64,000 bases of DNA from an uncultured Caulobacterales bacterium (lineage in GTDB: Bacteria; Pseudomonadota; Alphaproteobacteria; Caulobacterales; Maricaulaceae), in the NCBI GenBank assembly GCA_938009235.1, contig CALLIK010000007.1, forward strand, positions 248,001 through 312,000. Direction: 5' to 3'. Shown piece after piece: positions 26,244-35,822 of the stretch. The notes under the pieces are model-generated. The model worked only from the letters and a program-made list of their open reading frames with translations. It was not told the DNA's origin and ran no database searches. The number at the start of each line of letters is the position of its first letter. The first letter of the stretch is position 1. A program made the position numbers and the translations under genes.

Positions 26244-27707
26244 ATGGAAAATACAGTTGGCCTTCTCTCTCTCCTCCCACCCGTTCTTGCCATTGGTTTG
26301 GCGCTTTGGACGCGGCAAGTTTTTCTGTCCTTGGCTGCAGGGCTTTGGATTGGATTTGTTATTCTAGCGGGTGGGAACCCACTCACAGGAACATTTGATA
26401 GTATTGACGGAATTGTGGGTGTCTTTTCAGACGCAGGAAATACTCGGATCATCTTATTCACGCTTATCGTGGGCGCTTTGATCACATTGATACAGCGCTC
26501 TGGCGGCGTCGCTGGTTTTGTGAATGTTTTGATGCGGCGCTTGGACAAGATGAGCACAGCGGCTGACACGCGCGGCCAGCGTAAACTCGTCGAACTGCTG
26601 GCTCTAGGAACAGGGCTGTTACTGTTCATTGAAAGTAACATTTCCATACTCACCGTCGGAACGCTTTACAGGCCTGTCTTTGATCGCCTCAGCATACCGC
26701 GTGAAAAATTGGCCTATATCGCAGACAGTGGTTCAGCGCCTTCATCCATCCTAATACCCTTCAACGCGTGGGGTGCATTTATCATCGGCCTCATAGGAGC
26801 GCAGCAAGACGCGGGATTTGATTTAGGCGGCACGCCCTTTGAAGTCCTCATCAGTGCAACGCTTCTGAATTTCTACCCAATGCTCGTTATTTTGATATTG
26901 GTTTTTGTAATCCTCTCTGGTCGCGACATTGGCGGAATGAAAAAAGCTGAAATTCGCGTTAAAGAAACAGGCGCACTAAATCGCCCTGACGCGCAAATTA
27001 TGATGGGTGATAGTAGCACCGAAACTGAAGCCAAGGACGGCGTGTCCCCCAAAGCACGAAACATGTTGATCCCAATTGGATCAATGGTCGGGCTGATGTT
27101 GGTCTTCCTTTTCATGACGGGCGACGGCGATATGCGCCAAGGCTCTGGCTCTAAATCCGTTCTCTATGCGACGTCCTTCGCAGTTCTCGGGGCCATGATA
27201 CTTTATAAAATAAGCGGTCAGCTTGGAATACGTGAGAGTTTCGAAAGCGCCTTATCAGGCATGAGCGGTATGGTCCCGCTTGCTATCTTGATGGTTTTAG
27301 CCTTTGCGCTTGGTAGCTTGTGTAAAGACTTAGGCACTGGGTTGTATGTGGCCGAAACGGCGAAGGGGTTTATCTCTCCTGCGCTAGTCCCTGCGATGAT
27401 TTTTCTTGTCTCTTGTTTTGTCGCCTTTTCAACGGGCACAAGTTGGGGAACATTTGCCATTATGATCGCGATTGCAGTGCCTCTCGCACATGGCATGAAT
27501 GTCAATCAGACACTCGCAATTGCAGCTGCGCTCGGCGGCGGTGTCTTTGGCGATCATTGTAGCCCGACTTCTGACACATCTATCATCGCATCCATGGCGA
27601 CAGCGAACGATCATATTGATCACATCAGAACTCAATTGCCTTACGCCCTAATCGGCGGAGCCATAACGACTGTTCTTTATCTTATTTTGGGGTTTGCAGG
27701 TGCGTAA
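26244..27707 (+). CDS. Na+/H+ antiporter, NhaC family
   Basis: The 487-residue polytopic protein has about 12 hydrophobic segments. The family motif in the C-terminal half is VAFSTGTSWGTFAIMIAIAV, followed by GGGVFGDHCSPTSDTSIIAS. It probably exports sodium in exchange for protons, consistent with a marine habitat. Some members transport organic acids, so ion specificity is inferred. The 3' end overlaps the avidin-like gene. Confidence 0.88.
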   Translation: MENTVGLLSLLPPVLAIGLALWTRQVFLSLAAGLWIGFVILAGGNPLTGTFDSIDGIVGVFSDAGNTRIILFTLIVGALITLIQRSGGVAGFVNVLMRRLDKMSTAADTRGQRKLVELLALGTGLLLFIESNISILTVGTLYRPVFDRLSIPREKLAYIADSGSAPSSILIPFNAWGAFIIGLIGAQQDAGFDLGGTPFEVLISATLLNFYPMLVILILVFVILSGRDIGGMKKAEIRVKETGALNRPDAQIMMGDSSTETEAKDGVSPKARNMLIPIGSMVGLMLVFLFMTGDGDMRQGSGSKSVLYATSFAVLGAMILYKISGQLGIRESFESALSGMSGMVPLAILMVLAFALGSLCKDLGTGLYVAETAKGFISPALVPAMIFLVSCFVAFSTGTSWGTFAIMIAIAVPLAHGMNVNQTLAIAAALGGGVFGDHCSPTSDTSIIASMATANDHIDHIRTQLPYALIGGAITTVLYLILGFAGA

Positions 27708-28119
27708 AGTATTTTTAGCTATCGGTTTAACTTTATCTGCCTGTAGCGCAGCCGCTCAAAACGCACCACCAGAGGTCACTGGAGTCTGGGTGAATGAACG
27801 CGGGTCTTCTGTTACATTCTCAAACACCAACGGTTTGCTATCTGGGTATTATAACACGCAACTTGGTAACCCTGATCCCGCAACACGCTTCCCACTAACG
27901 GGTTTTAAAGAGGGTGATCAATTGACCTTTACCGTCAATTTCAAAGGCTATGGTAGCCTCACAAGTTGGACAGGGCAGATGAGTGAAGATACTGACGGCG
28001 TTTATATTCGAACGCTTTGGCATTTGACGCGCGACGTTGCGGATAAAGAAGAAGCCGATGATCTATGGTCATCCATTATTGCTGGTCCAGCTACGTTTCG
28101 TCCGGTCGCGGCGGAATAA
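27700..28119 (+). CDS. Avidin/streptavidin-family biotin-binding protein, probable lipoprotein
   Basis: The 139-residue product (GTG start at 27700, overlapping the antiporter by 8 bases; TTG 27694 is an alternative) begins with a signal sequence ending in LSAC, a lipobox at 12-15. Mature residues follow the avidin beta-barrel pattern: GVWVNERGSSVTF, GLLSGYYNTQLG, FTVNFKGYGSLTSWTGQ, IRTLWHLT and LWSSIIAGPATF. Against streptavidin contacts, N32, S36, Y51, T53, S86, T88, W90, W107 and W123 are kept (equivalents of N23, S27, Y43, S45, S88, T90, W92, W108, W120). W79 is Phe81 and D128 is Ala131. It has no cysteine beyond the lipobox, unlike the disulfide-bearing rhizavidin type. Biotin binding at the envelope is likely. 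Confidence 0.88.
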   Translation: MRKVFLAIGLTLSACSAAAQNAPPEVTGVWVNERGSSVTFSNTNGLLSGYYNTQLGNPDPATRFPLTGFKEGDQLTFTVNFKGYGSLTSWTGQMSEDTDGVYIRTLWHLTRDVADKEEADDLWSSIIAGPATFRPVAAE

Positions 28120-28579
28120 TTTTTGCAATAATAACACCTAAAATCACGCTAGATATGACGGCGATAAGTGACACCTTACTAATGATTAGAAATGTCTCCA
28201 AACCAGTTTTCGTGGCGAAGAGTAACGCCTTCAAACTAGATATAAAACTAGCTCCATTTTCTAAAGTATGAATACGGCTAAACTCAGTTTTTAAGGTCGA
28301 GGTGAAATACGGTATCGGAACTATCGCCAACCCCGTTATTAGTCCACCAATGCCACCTCTAAAAACACTGTCTTTACCGAGATGGCTAAGCGTCCAGACA
28401 ACAAAGCTCACACAGGCAGACCCAATTGCGAGTAGCACCCCAATTTTTACAACATCGACGACAACATCAGGCTGCCAACTTAATTCATAGGCGGCATAAG
28501 CCGTCCCAGACAGAGTCGCTAAAAATGTCATCGCACTCGTAAAAACAAGCCGTTGAGAGGTATGGCGCATAGGTTTCAT
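28091..28579 (-). CDS. Hypothetical membrane protein, four predicted TM segments
   Basis: The 162-residue protein is not recognised. Hydrophobic stretches lie at about 12-32, 42-66, 74-92 and 132-155. A glycine-rich GGIGGLITGLAIVPIPYF segment and a cytosolic proline-rich end IIPPRPDET stand out. It converges on the avidin-like gene and overlaps its 3' end by 29 bases. Confidence 0.6.
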   Translation of the reverse strand: MKPMRHTSQRLVFTSAMTFLATLSGTAYAAYELSWQPDVVVDVVKIGVLLAIGSACVSFVVWTLSHLGKDSVFRGGIGGLITGLAIVPIPYFTSTLKTEFSRIHTLENGASFISSLKALLFATKTGLETFLIISKVSLIAVISSVILGVIIAKIIPPRPDET

Positions 28580-28597
28580 GCTTTAACATAAAGTAGT

Positions 28598-29779
28598 CTA
28601 ATCCACCAATCCATCCCAAAATGTTTTTGCCTTATCGAAGAAATTTTTTGATTCAGGTGAGGTCGAATGATCATCGCCCTCTGCTGCGAATTCTTCGAGT
28701 AATTCTCTTTGGCGTTTACTCAAACCAGACGGCGTTTCAACTGCGAGTTCGACATACATATCACCGCGTTTCTCAGACCTAAGAATACTCATACCCTTAC
28801 CGCGAAGACGTAATCGCTTGCCCGTTTGGCTTCCGTCACTCACTTTTATTTTGGAGCGCCCGCCGTCAATTGTTGGGATTTCAATATCTCCACCAAGGGC
28901 CGCAACAGTCATCGGCACTGGGGCGCGACAAAATAGATTTGCGCCGTCGCGTTCAAATAACTCATGAGATTTTACACCCACAAAAATATATAAGTCCCCG
29001 CGTTGTCGTCCGCCACCAGAGCCTCGCTTTGGGGCTGAATCGCCTTGACCCGTCAATCTGATCCGTGTGCCGTCTTCAACGCCCGCTGGAATGGAGACAT
29101 CAAGTTCTGTCTCTTGCCGTGTTTGGCCAACGCCATCACACGCATGACACGGGTCAGACACATATTCACCTTGTCCACCACATGTCGGGCAGGCTTGTTC
29201 CATAGTGAAAAAGCCCTTCTGTGTTCGAACGCGGCCTATACCTGCACATGTTGAGCATGTCTCAACACTCGCGCCAGGTTCAGCGCCAACGCCATCACAC
29301 CGCTCGCAGTCTTCTGCAATCGGCACAGTGATGTCGATGTCTTTGCCCGCATAGGCCTCGTCAAGTGTGATATCTAATTCGTAACGAAGGTCAGAGCCGC
29401 GCTGTACGGTTTCACGTTGACGTCGTCCGCCACCACCGCCGCCGCCAAACATATCTGCAAAGCCGCCGCCCGCTGCGCCGCCCCCAAACATTTGAGAGAA
29501 GATGTCGTTGAAATCTTGGAAGCCACCAGCGCCTGCGCCGCCTCCACCACCTTGAGAAAATGCGGCATGGCCCATTCGGTCATAGGCCGCGCGTTTTTGT
29601 TCATCAGACAGAATGCCATAGGCTTCATTCAATTCCTTGAAACGCGCTTCAGCATCTGGATCATCAGGGTGGCGGTCTGGATGACAGTCCATAGCTTTCT
29701 TGCGGAAAGCAGACTTCATTGTCTTTTCATCGGCTGTCTTATCAACACCGAGAATTTCGTAATAGTCACGTTTGGACAT
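28598..29779 (-). CDS. dnaJ: Chaperone DnaJ
   Basis: The 393-residue type I DnaJ has a J-domain with DCHPDRHPDDP (the HPD motif) at about 32-42. A Gly/Phe-rich linker (about 75-115) follows. Four zinc-binding repeats are CERCDGVG, CSTCAGIG, CPTCGGQG and CHACDGVG. The C-terminal substrate domains follow. It stimulates DnaK ATPase and delivers unfolded clients. Unusually, an FkbM methyltransferase gene lies between it and dnaK. Confidence 0.97.
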   Translation of the reverse strand: MSKRDYYEILGVDKTADEKTMKSAFRKKAMDCHPDRHPDDPDAEARFKELNEAYGILSDEQKRAAYDRMGHAAFSQGGGGGAGAGGFQDFNDIFSQMFGGGAAGGGFADMFGGGGGGGRRQRETVQRGSDLRYELDITLDEAYAGKDIDITVPIAEDCERCDGVGAEPGASVETCSTCAGIGRVRTQKGFFTMEQACPTCGGQGEYVSDPCHACDGVGQTRQETELDVSIPAGVEDGTRIRLTGQGDSAPKRGSGGGRQRGDLYIFVGVKSHELFERDGANLFCRAPVPMTVAALGGDIEIPTIDGGRSKIKVSDGSQTGKRLRLRGKGMSILRSEKRGDMYVELAVETPSGLSKRQRELLEEFAAEGDDHSTSPESKNFFDKAKTFWDGLVD

Positions 29780-29782
29780 GGC

Positions 29783-30625
29783 TTATCGGTCCCGTTTGGT
29801 CACGACCGCATTCATACGTGTGCGGTTAGTTAATAGGTAGTTATGCGTGTGCGTTAGCGCAATGAGCGGCTCTGCGGATTCTGCGTCCAATTCCAAGATC
29901 ATCATATCTGGATGCAAGCTTTCAGGCGCCTGTTCAAAAAACTGTTTGAGGACAGGGAAATCAACGCCTTCAATGTCTAATTTCAACACATTGATATGAC
30001 TGAGCTGAACATGCTCACAAAGCTGCATCAACGTCATCGCTTTGACAGGTTCACCTTCACTCGAAAGCTGTCCCTCGCCGCGGTTACTGCCGCCGTCAGA
30101 AAGGAATACGTCGCCCGCAGCTGTTGCAATGGCCGAACGAATAAGTTCAACCTTCGCGCCTGATGCAGCGGCGTTTACCCTCAAACGGTCTCCAATGTCT
30201 GCACTGGGCTCAACAGCAATCAAACGTATGTCGCGCGATGCCGCTTGAGAATAAGCATTAGCAAAAAGAGAATAGAGACCAACATTCGCGCCAACATCTA
30301 GGCAGACAAATTGCGTATTCGAAGGTGTTTGAATTGCGCGACGTAGAGCTTCGCGTTCAACATAATCCCAAACTTGAACGCCTGCCAAAGCCCGCTTTTC
30401 GCAACGGTTTGTTGACGGGTAGAGCCGCGCCTTTACGCCATCTGTGACAGCGACATCGAAAGGTTCAGAGAGATTTTTAACGGCGCGCTTGCGAGCCAGT
30501 GAAATACCCCAACGGCCCATTTTGGAATTAGCAAAACGTGAGGCACTCGCACGTAAACTCTCCCGCTTAGGCGGCAAAGCATATGTCCCAAAAGGCGGGT
30601 CGATATATGTGTTGTGGGTCTCCAT
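29783..30625 (-). CDS. FkbM-family methyltransferase inserted between dnaK and dnaJ
   Basis: The 280-residue protein has the SAM-binding motif FVCLDVGANVGLYSLFANA and the FkbM acidic block INVLKLDIEGVDFPVLKQF. Sugar or peptide O-methylation is the family role; the substrate is unknown. The ATG at 30625 comes only 4 bases after the T-run of the dnaK terminator and has no ribosome binding site. Either translation starts later (ATG 30520) or the message comes from readthrough. It ends 3 bases before dnaJ. Confidence 0.85.
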   Translation of the reverse strand: METHNTYIDPPFGTYALPPKRESLRASASRFANSKMGRWGISLARKRAVKNLSEPFDVAVTDGVKARLYPSTNRCEKRALAGVQVWDYVEREALRRAIQTPSNTQFVCLDVGANVGLYSLFANAYSQAASRDIRLIAVEPSADIGDRLRVNAAASGAKVELIRSAIATAAGDVFLSDGGSNRGEGQLSSEGEPVKAMTLMQLCEHVQLSHINVLKLDIEGVDFPVLKQFFEQAPESLHPDMMILELDAESAEPLIALTHTHNYLLTNRTRMNAVVTKRDR

Positions 30626-30628
30626 TTG

Positions 30629-30660
30629 AAAAAGGCCCCGCGCGAAAACGCGCAGAGCCT
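30629..30660 (-). terminator. Rho-independent terminator of dnaK
   Basis: On the minus strand a GC-rich stem AGGCTCTGCGCG / CGCGCGGGGCCT closes on TTTT and is followed by TTTTT. It is 24 bases after the dnaK stop. It ends just before the FkbM start codon, so dnaJ expression would need readthrough or another promoter. Confidence 0.85.
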
Positions 30661-30684
30661 CTAATCAATCAACGCAAGTGCGTC

Positions 30685-32592
30685 TTAGGCGACGTCTTCG
30701 TCGTCAACATCTTCAAATTCAGCATCAACGACATCATCTTCGTCAGCCTGATCGGCTTGTGACGCAGGGCCTTTGTCGGCTTCTGCTGCCGCGGCTTCGT
30801 ACATGGACTCGCCGACCTTCATAAGCGCTGCAGACAAGACCTGAACCTTATCAATGATAAGGGCTGTATCTTCGCCTTCAGACACGTCTTTGGCTTCCGC
30901 GAGGGCTTCCTCAACCGCAGTTTTGTCTTCTGGCGTGATCGCTTCAGCATGCTCAACCAAATCAGTCTCAGCTTTATGGATCAAAGCTTCGGCTTGGTTC
31001 TTAGCTTCAACCAATTCGCGGCGAGCTTTATCGCCTTCTGCATTGGCTTCGGCGTCTTTGACCATCGCTTCGATATCATCATCAGATAGACCACCAGAGG
31101 CTTGAATGCGGATCTGCTGCTCTTTGCCTGTTGCGTTATCTTTGGCTGACACGTTCACGATACCGTTGGCATCAATGTCGAAGGTCACTTCGATTTGCGG
31201 CATGCCGCGTGGTGCTGGCGGGATACCGACAAGGTCAAATTGACCGAGCGCTTTGTTATCCGCAGCCATTTCGCGTTCGCCTTGGCTTACTTTGATTGTC
31301 ACAGCAGCTTGATTGTCTGTCGCTGTTGAATAGACCTGTGATTTTTTCGTTGGGATCGTCGTGTTACGGTCGATCATACGTGTGAACAATCCACCTTCAG
31401 TTTCGATACCAAGAGACAGTGGCGTCACATCAAGAAGTAGAACGTCTTTAACGTCGCCCTGTAGAACGCCAGCTTGGATCGCCGCGCCCATGGCAACAAC
31501 TTCATCCGGGTTTACACCCTTATGTGGCTCTTTACCGAAGTACTTCGTCACAGCCGCTTGAACAGCTGGCATACGTGTCATGCCGCCAACAAGAACAACA
31601 TCATCAATGTCCGCAGCCGATAGGCCTGCATCTGCGATGGCTTTCTTGATCGGTCCGATTGTCCGTTTGATCAGATCATCGACAAGCTTCTCGAGCTTGG
31701 CGCGAGACAGCTTCATGTTCAAATGTTTCGGGCCAGTTGCATCAGCCGTAATGAACGGAAGGTTCACTTCGTAAGATGAAGCCGTAGACAGCTCTTTCTT
31801 GGCTTTCTCTGCTTCTTCGCGGAGACGCTGTAGAGCGAGCTTGTCTTTTTTCAGATCAATGCCGTTCTCTTTTTTGAACTCGTCCGCGAAATATTCAACG
31901 ATACGCATATCGAAGTCTTCACCGCCGAGGAATGTGTCGCCATTTGTTGACTTCACTTCAAAGACACCATCACCGATTTCAAGAACGGACACATCGAATG
32001 TACCGCCACCAAGATCGTAAACCGCAATCGTTTTGCCGTCTTCTTTGTTCATGCCGTAAGCCAGCGCCGCAGCGGTAGGCTCGTTGATAATACGAAGAAC
32101 TTCGAGGCCAGCAATCTTGCCTGCATCTTTTGTGGCCTGACGCTGTGCATCGTTAAAGTAAGCAGGAACCGTGATGACGGCCTGTGTCACTGTCGCGCCG
32201 AGATAGTCTTCTGCTGTCTCTTTCATCTTCGTCAATGTCATGGCGGAGATTTCAGCAGGGGACAGAACTTTGTCGCGGCCTTGAACATATGCGTCGCCGC
32301 CTTTGCCGCTGACGATTTTATAAGGCACGAGCTTGGCGTCTTTCTTGATCGCCGGATCTGTGAATGGACGACCGATCAACCGCTTAACGGCGAAATATGT
32401 ATGCTCTGGGTTTGTTACAGCTTGCCGCTTGGCAGGAATACCAATTAGGCGTTCGCCGTCTTCAGAAAATGCGACAACCGATGGGGTCGTACGTTGACCT
32501 TCTGCGTTCTCAATAACTTTAGGCTTATCGCCGTCCATAACCGCGACACACGAGTTTGTGGTCCCAAGGTCAATGCCAATTACTTTAGACAT
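30685..32592 (-). CDS. dnaK: Chaperone DnaK (Hsp70)
   Basis: The start at 32592 gives the canonical [19 protein letters not shown]-terminus with GGAG 8 bases upstream; the frame extends to 32631 but lacks support there. The 635-residue protein has the nucleotide-binding signatures [24 protein letters not shown] and [13 protein letters not shown]. The substrate domain includes [14 protein letters not shown]. The acidic tail is [23 protein letters not shown]. It is the ATP-dependent Hsp70 working with DnaJ and GrpE. Confidence 0.98.
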   Translation of the reverse strand: MSKVIGIDLGTTNSCVAVMDGDKPKVIENAEGQRTTPSVVAFSEDGERLIGIPAKRQAVTNPEHTYFAVKRLIGRPFTDPAIKKDAKLVPYKIVSGKGGDAYVQGRDKVLSPAEISAMTLTKMKETAEDYLGATVTQAVITVPAYFNDAQRQATKDAGKIAGLEVLRIINEPTAAALAYGMNKEDGKTIAVYDLGGGTFDVSVLEIGDGVFEVKSTNGDTFLGGEDFDMRIVEYFADEFKKENGIDLKKDKLALQRLREEAEKAKKELSTASSYEVNLPFITADATGPKHLNMKLSRAKLEKLVDDLIKRTIGPIKKAIADAGLSAADIDDVVLVGGMTRMPAVQAAVTKYFGKEPHKGVNPDEVVAMGAAIQAGVLQGDVKDVLLLDVTPLSLGIETEGGLFTRMIDRNTTIPTKKSQVYSTATDNQAAVTIKVSQGEREMAADNKALGQFDLVGIPPAPRGMPQIEVTFDIDANGIVNVSAKDNATGKEQQIRIQASGGLSDDDIEAMVKDAEANAEGDKARRELVEAKNQAEALIHKAETDLVEHAEAITPEDKTAVEEALAEAKDVSEGEDTALIIDKVQVLSAALMKVGESMYEAAAAEADKGPASQADQADEDDVVDAEFEDVDDEDVA

Positions 32593-32705
32593 ATTATACT
32601 CCAAATGCGTGGCAGACCCGGTTTCCGGCATCTGCGGTATGTGAATTACGTATCAGGCAGGCGCGCACTCTTACAGCCGCAAGCCAAGCCTTCATTCTGG
32701 ACCCG

Positions 32706-32733
32706 ATATGGGGCCGCAGACAGGACGCGCAAG
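32706..32733 (-). promoter_or_regulatory. sigma32-type heat-shock promoter of dnaK
   Basis: Read on the minus strand, CTTGCGC (32733-32727) is followed after 13 bases by CCCCATAT (32713-32706). The sigma32 consensus is CTTGAAA, N13-15, CCCCATNT, so the -10 element is a full match. It lies 113 bases upstream of the dnaK start. Confidence 0.75.
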
Positions 32734-32766
32734 GGCAAAAGTTCACATTTTTGTGTTGAGGTCGCC

Positions 32767-33495
32767 TTAGAGTGCAGATTCTGGCAAAAATCTAAAATGT
32801 CCTGTGATTTTATGCGAGAAAAGCATGTCGCTTTCCTCGGGGCCTCGGCCAATGTTATGAATAATCAGCGGTGTACCATTATTAGACGTGCGATCTGAGA
32901 CAATACCTATGTGCGGTAGACCGCCAGCTCCTGAAAGCCCATCCAAACGCCAACTTACAATGTCGCCAGGGGCATAATCCGACGGCCTGCCTGTAATACT
33001 GACACTATAACCCGCGCGCGTGAACCACGTTTCCAAGTTGGGAACGCGGCGATGGTCTATATTTCGATCCGTTCGCGTATGACCCCAATTTGTCGGATAG
33101 GTGTTGAAGTTCTCGACCATATCTTCATGAACCGCAGTTTGAAGATCAAAACCATACGCCGCGCGGTAGCTACGTATGACAACATCTGTACAGACACCCA
33201 TCGTCGCTGGCACGTCCCCGCCCGGATAAGCCATGCCTATATAACGACCATCATAGACCACTAACGCCTTTAACCTGTCTTTCGCCGCAGCCAGAAGTGG
33301 TGCCATTTCTGGCGTTACACTAGGTGTGGCCTTATCCTCACGTGCCAGAGGTGCTGTAGATCCCGTGGGTTCAGGCGTTTGAAAATTGACGTTGGCCTCA
33401 GAACAGGCCGTCAATCCAATAGGAAGCAGTATCCAAAAAACTGAAAACGGTAACTGCGTCAAAAAAGATTTATAAAAAGAGAACGAAACATTCAT
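32767..33495 (-). CDS. DUF1287-family lipoprotein
   Basis: The 242-residue protein has an N-terminal hydrophobic segment ending in a lipobox (LTAC at about 28-31), so export and lipidation are likely. The domain (about 65-240) has the DUF1287 pattern: YDGRYIGMAYPGGDVP, GVCTDVVIRSYR, NWGHTRTDRNIDHRRVPNL, DYAPGDIVSWRL and HIGIVSDR. The Cys/His arrangement resembles NlpC/P60-like hydrolases, so a cell-wall role is possible but unproven. Confidence 0.82.
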   Translation of the reverse strand: MNVSFSFYKSFLTQLPFSVFWILLPIGLTACSEANVNFQTPEPTGSTAPLAREDKATPSVTPEMAPLLAAAKDRLKALVVYDGRYIGMAYPGGDVPATMGVCTDVVIRSYRAAYGFDLQTAVHEDMVENFNTYPTNWGHTRTDRNIDHRRVPNLETWFTRAGYSVSITGRPSDYAPGDIVSWRLDGLSGAGGLPHIGIVSDRTSNNGTPLIIHNIGRGPEESDMLFSHKITGHFRFLPESAL

Positions 33496-33637
33496 AGAGA
33501 AACCATAAAGGGGTGACGTTAAGACCGCACCTAGAATATTTCATACCTTTACCCAAAAAGTGTCTAACAGGGCTAGACTCTGAGAGACTGGCAGGTCAGT
33601 GGAAATCCCAGTGACTGGTTTTAAGATGAGATATTAG

Positions 33638-35179
33638 ATGTCAGACCAAATTCCCGCCCAACAACCAAAGTTCGCACTCACAGATGTTGCGCGATTACTG
33701 GGTGCAATCCTCTTCCTCGCGTTGATCTACGTTTTCGTACAACAGCAATTTGGCGGCCTGTCGACTGATCCTGCCTTTCTGATCTTTGCCTCCGTTGTCG
33801 GCGGCTACATGGCCATGAATATTGGCGCAAATGATGTGGCGAATAATGTAGGTCCCGCCGTTGGCTCTGGGGCCATGGGCCTCGGCGCAGCCATTATTAT
33901 TGCCTTTATCGCTGAAGCGGCCGGTGCACTCATCGCGGGCGGTGATGTCGTTTCCACAATTAAAGGCGGCATTATTGATCCAGGCTACTTCGAGGGCGAT
34001 TTACAAACCTTCGTTTGGGTCATGGCTGCCGCTCTCTTGGCCGCAGCGCTTTGGCTGAACCTCGCGACATATATTGGTGCGCCAGTCTCCACGACACATT
34101 CCATTGTTGGCGGCGTCATGGGTGCAGGTATTGCCGCAGGTGGTTGGGCGATTGCTGATTGGAGCGTCGTGGGTAAAATCGTTGCCAGTTGGGTTATTAG
34201 TCCAGCGATGGGTGGTGGTATTGCTGCCCTCACACTGTATTTTGTAAAGCGAACAGTCCTCTACCAAAGTGACATTGAAGGTTCCGCTAAACGTATTGTC
34301 CCGCTTCTCGTTGGGTTTATGGCGTGGTCTTTCTCTACCTATTTGATCCTAAAGGGATTGAAGAAAATCATCAAAATTGAATTCATCCCTGCACTGGGTA
34401 TAGGCTTTCTCATCGGTCTTGTTGTTTTTGCGATAACAGCAGCTCTGCTAAGGCGCGCACCGAAGGCGCGTAAGAACACTAAGAAAGGCGTCGATCACCT
34501 CTTTATGATCCCGCTGATTGTCGCCGCAACATTGCTCTCATTTGCGCATGGCGCGAATGATGTGGCCAATGCTGTTGGACCGTTGGCTGCTATTAACACG
34601 GCTGTACAATCAGGCGAAATCGCCTCTAAAGCCGGTATCCCAATCTGGATTATGTTAATCGGTGCTGCGGGTATTGCTGTTGGTCTTGCGCTCTACGGCC
34701 CAAAACTTATCCGTACAGTTGGATCAGAGATCACGACGCTGAATATGACACGGGCCTTCTGTGTTGCGCTCGCCGCCGCCATCACCGTGATCATCGCCAG
34801 CCAACTCGGCCTCCCTGTTTCGTCGACACATATTACTATCGGCGGTATTTTCGGAATTGGCTTCCTTCGCGAAGCTCTAACAGCTCGCGAAAAAGCCCGC
34901 GATGTTTGGGTTAGCCAAGCCTTCGCGACAGCCACAGACTTTACGGCTCGTTACGAAGCCGCTGTTCTGAATGAGCGCCGCGGCCTGTTACGTGAATTCG
35001 GCAAGCAAACCTCTGGCCCGTCGGCTAAAGACTGGCGCGCGATGAAAAAGAAGCATCGCCCACGTTTGGTCGAACGTAATCTTTTGATGAAGATTGTCGC
35101 CGCATGGGTCTTAACCGTCCCGTTGGCAGGCCTCCTCTCTGCGATCGTCTTCTATATCATGCGCGCTTTATTTGGTTAA
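33638..35179 (+). CDS. PiT-family inorganic phosphate transporter
   Basis: The 513-residue protein has about 12 hydrophobic segments and the duplicated PiT signature, GANDVANNVGPAVGSGA in the N-terminal half and GANDVANAVGPLAAI in the C-terminal half. PVSTTHSIVGGVMG and PVSSTHITIGGIFG are the paired partner motifs. It is a low-affinity phosphate (or metal-phosphate) symporter. A 60-residue cytosolic loop and a C-terminal membrane helix make it longer than minimal PiT. AlkB is coupled at its 3' end. Confidence 0.93.
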   Translation: MSDQIPAQQPKFALTDVARLLGAILFLALIYVFVQQQFGGLSTDPAFLIFASVVGGYMAMNIGANDVANNVGPAVGSGAMGLGAAIIIAFIAEAAGALIAGGDVVSTIKGGIIDPGYFEGDLQTFVWVMAAALLAAALWLNLATYIGAPVSTTHSIVGGVMGAGIAAGGWAIADWSVVGKIVASWVISPAMGGGIAALTLYFVKRTVLYQSDIEGSAKRIVPLLVGFMAWSFSTYLILKGLKKIIKIEFIPALGIGFLIGLVVFAITAALLRRAPKARKNTKKGVDHLFMIPLIVAATLLSFAHGANDVANAVGPLAAINTAVQSGEIASKAGIPIWIMLIGAAGIAVGLALYGPKLIRTVGSEITTLNMTRAFCVALAAAITVIIASQLGLPVSSTHITIGGIFGIGFLREALTAREKARDVWVSQAFATATDFTARYEAAVLNERRGLLREFGKQTSGPSAKDWRAMKKKHRPRLVERNLLMKIVAAWVLTVPLAGLLSAIVFYIMRALFG

Positions 35180-35792
35180 GCCCGCACAGTTCCCAGATGG
35201 CTTTGCGCATTACCCGCTCTATTTTTCACCTGAAGAGCAAGTCGAGCTGATTAACGCCGTTAAGGCGGCGACTAAAACAGCGCCGTTTTATCAACCGACG
35301 ATGCCTCGTACAGGCGCACCGCTCTCCGTAGTCATGAGTAATTTCGGCGAATTAGGTTGGGTTACTGATCGCAATAAAGGCTATCGCTACGAAGCCGTTC
35401 ATCCAAAAACACGGGCGTCTTGGCCGCCGCTCCCTGATCTACTCGTCAAGCTTTGGCAAGACGTCGCAAACTGGCACGATCAGCCCGAAGCCTGCCTCAT
35501 CAATTGGTACAAAGACGGCGCAAAGATGGGCATGCATGTCGACTCGGATGAACTTGCCGTAAACGCGCCCGTCGTCTCAGTTTCACTTGGCGATCCAGCC
35601 ACCTTCCGAATAGGCGGCCCCGAACGCGGCGGGTCGACGCAAGGCATAAAGCTTATGAGCGGAGACGTTGTAGTGCTCGCCCGCGCCGCTCGGCAGTGCC
35701 ATCATGCCGTCAGTAAAGTCTTCTACGGCGAAAGCGCCCTCGTCCCAAAAGGCGGACGAATAAACCTAACAATGCGCCGCGTAAATCCGTAA
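35172..35792 (+). CDS. alkB: AlkB-like alpha-ketoglutarate-dependent dioxygenase
   Basis: The 206-residue protein begins at TTG 35172 inside the transporter gene (8-base overlap), as no later ATG leaves an intact domain. The iron ligands are seen in MGMHVDSDE (His-x-Asp) and QCHHAVSKV. The 2-oxoglutarate/substrate arginines are in GGRINLTMRRV. INWYKDGAKMG matches the AlkB nucleotide-recognition lid. It oxidatively demethylates alkylated DNA bases such as 1-methyladenine and 3-methylcytosine. Confidence 0.9.
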   Translation: MVKPAQFPDGFAHYPLYFSPEEQVELINAVKAATKTAPFYQPTMPRTGAPLSVVMSNFGELGWVTDRNKGYRYEAVHPKTRASWPPLPDLLVKLWQDVANWHDQPEACLINWYKDGAKMGMHVDSDELAVNAPVVSVSLGDPATFRIGGPERGGSTQGIKLMSGDVVVLARAARQCHHAVSKVFYGESALVPKGGRINLTMRRVNP

Positions 35793-35822
35793 GGTTAGTT
35801 TCTAAGTTCAAAGGCCGCCGCG

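Noticed and set aside
29417..29833. A 138-codon frame antisense to dnaJ
   Set aside because: Reflects the Gly-rich codons of dnaJ; no start site or motif.
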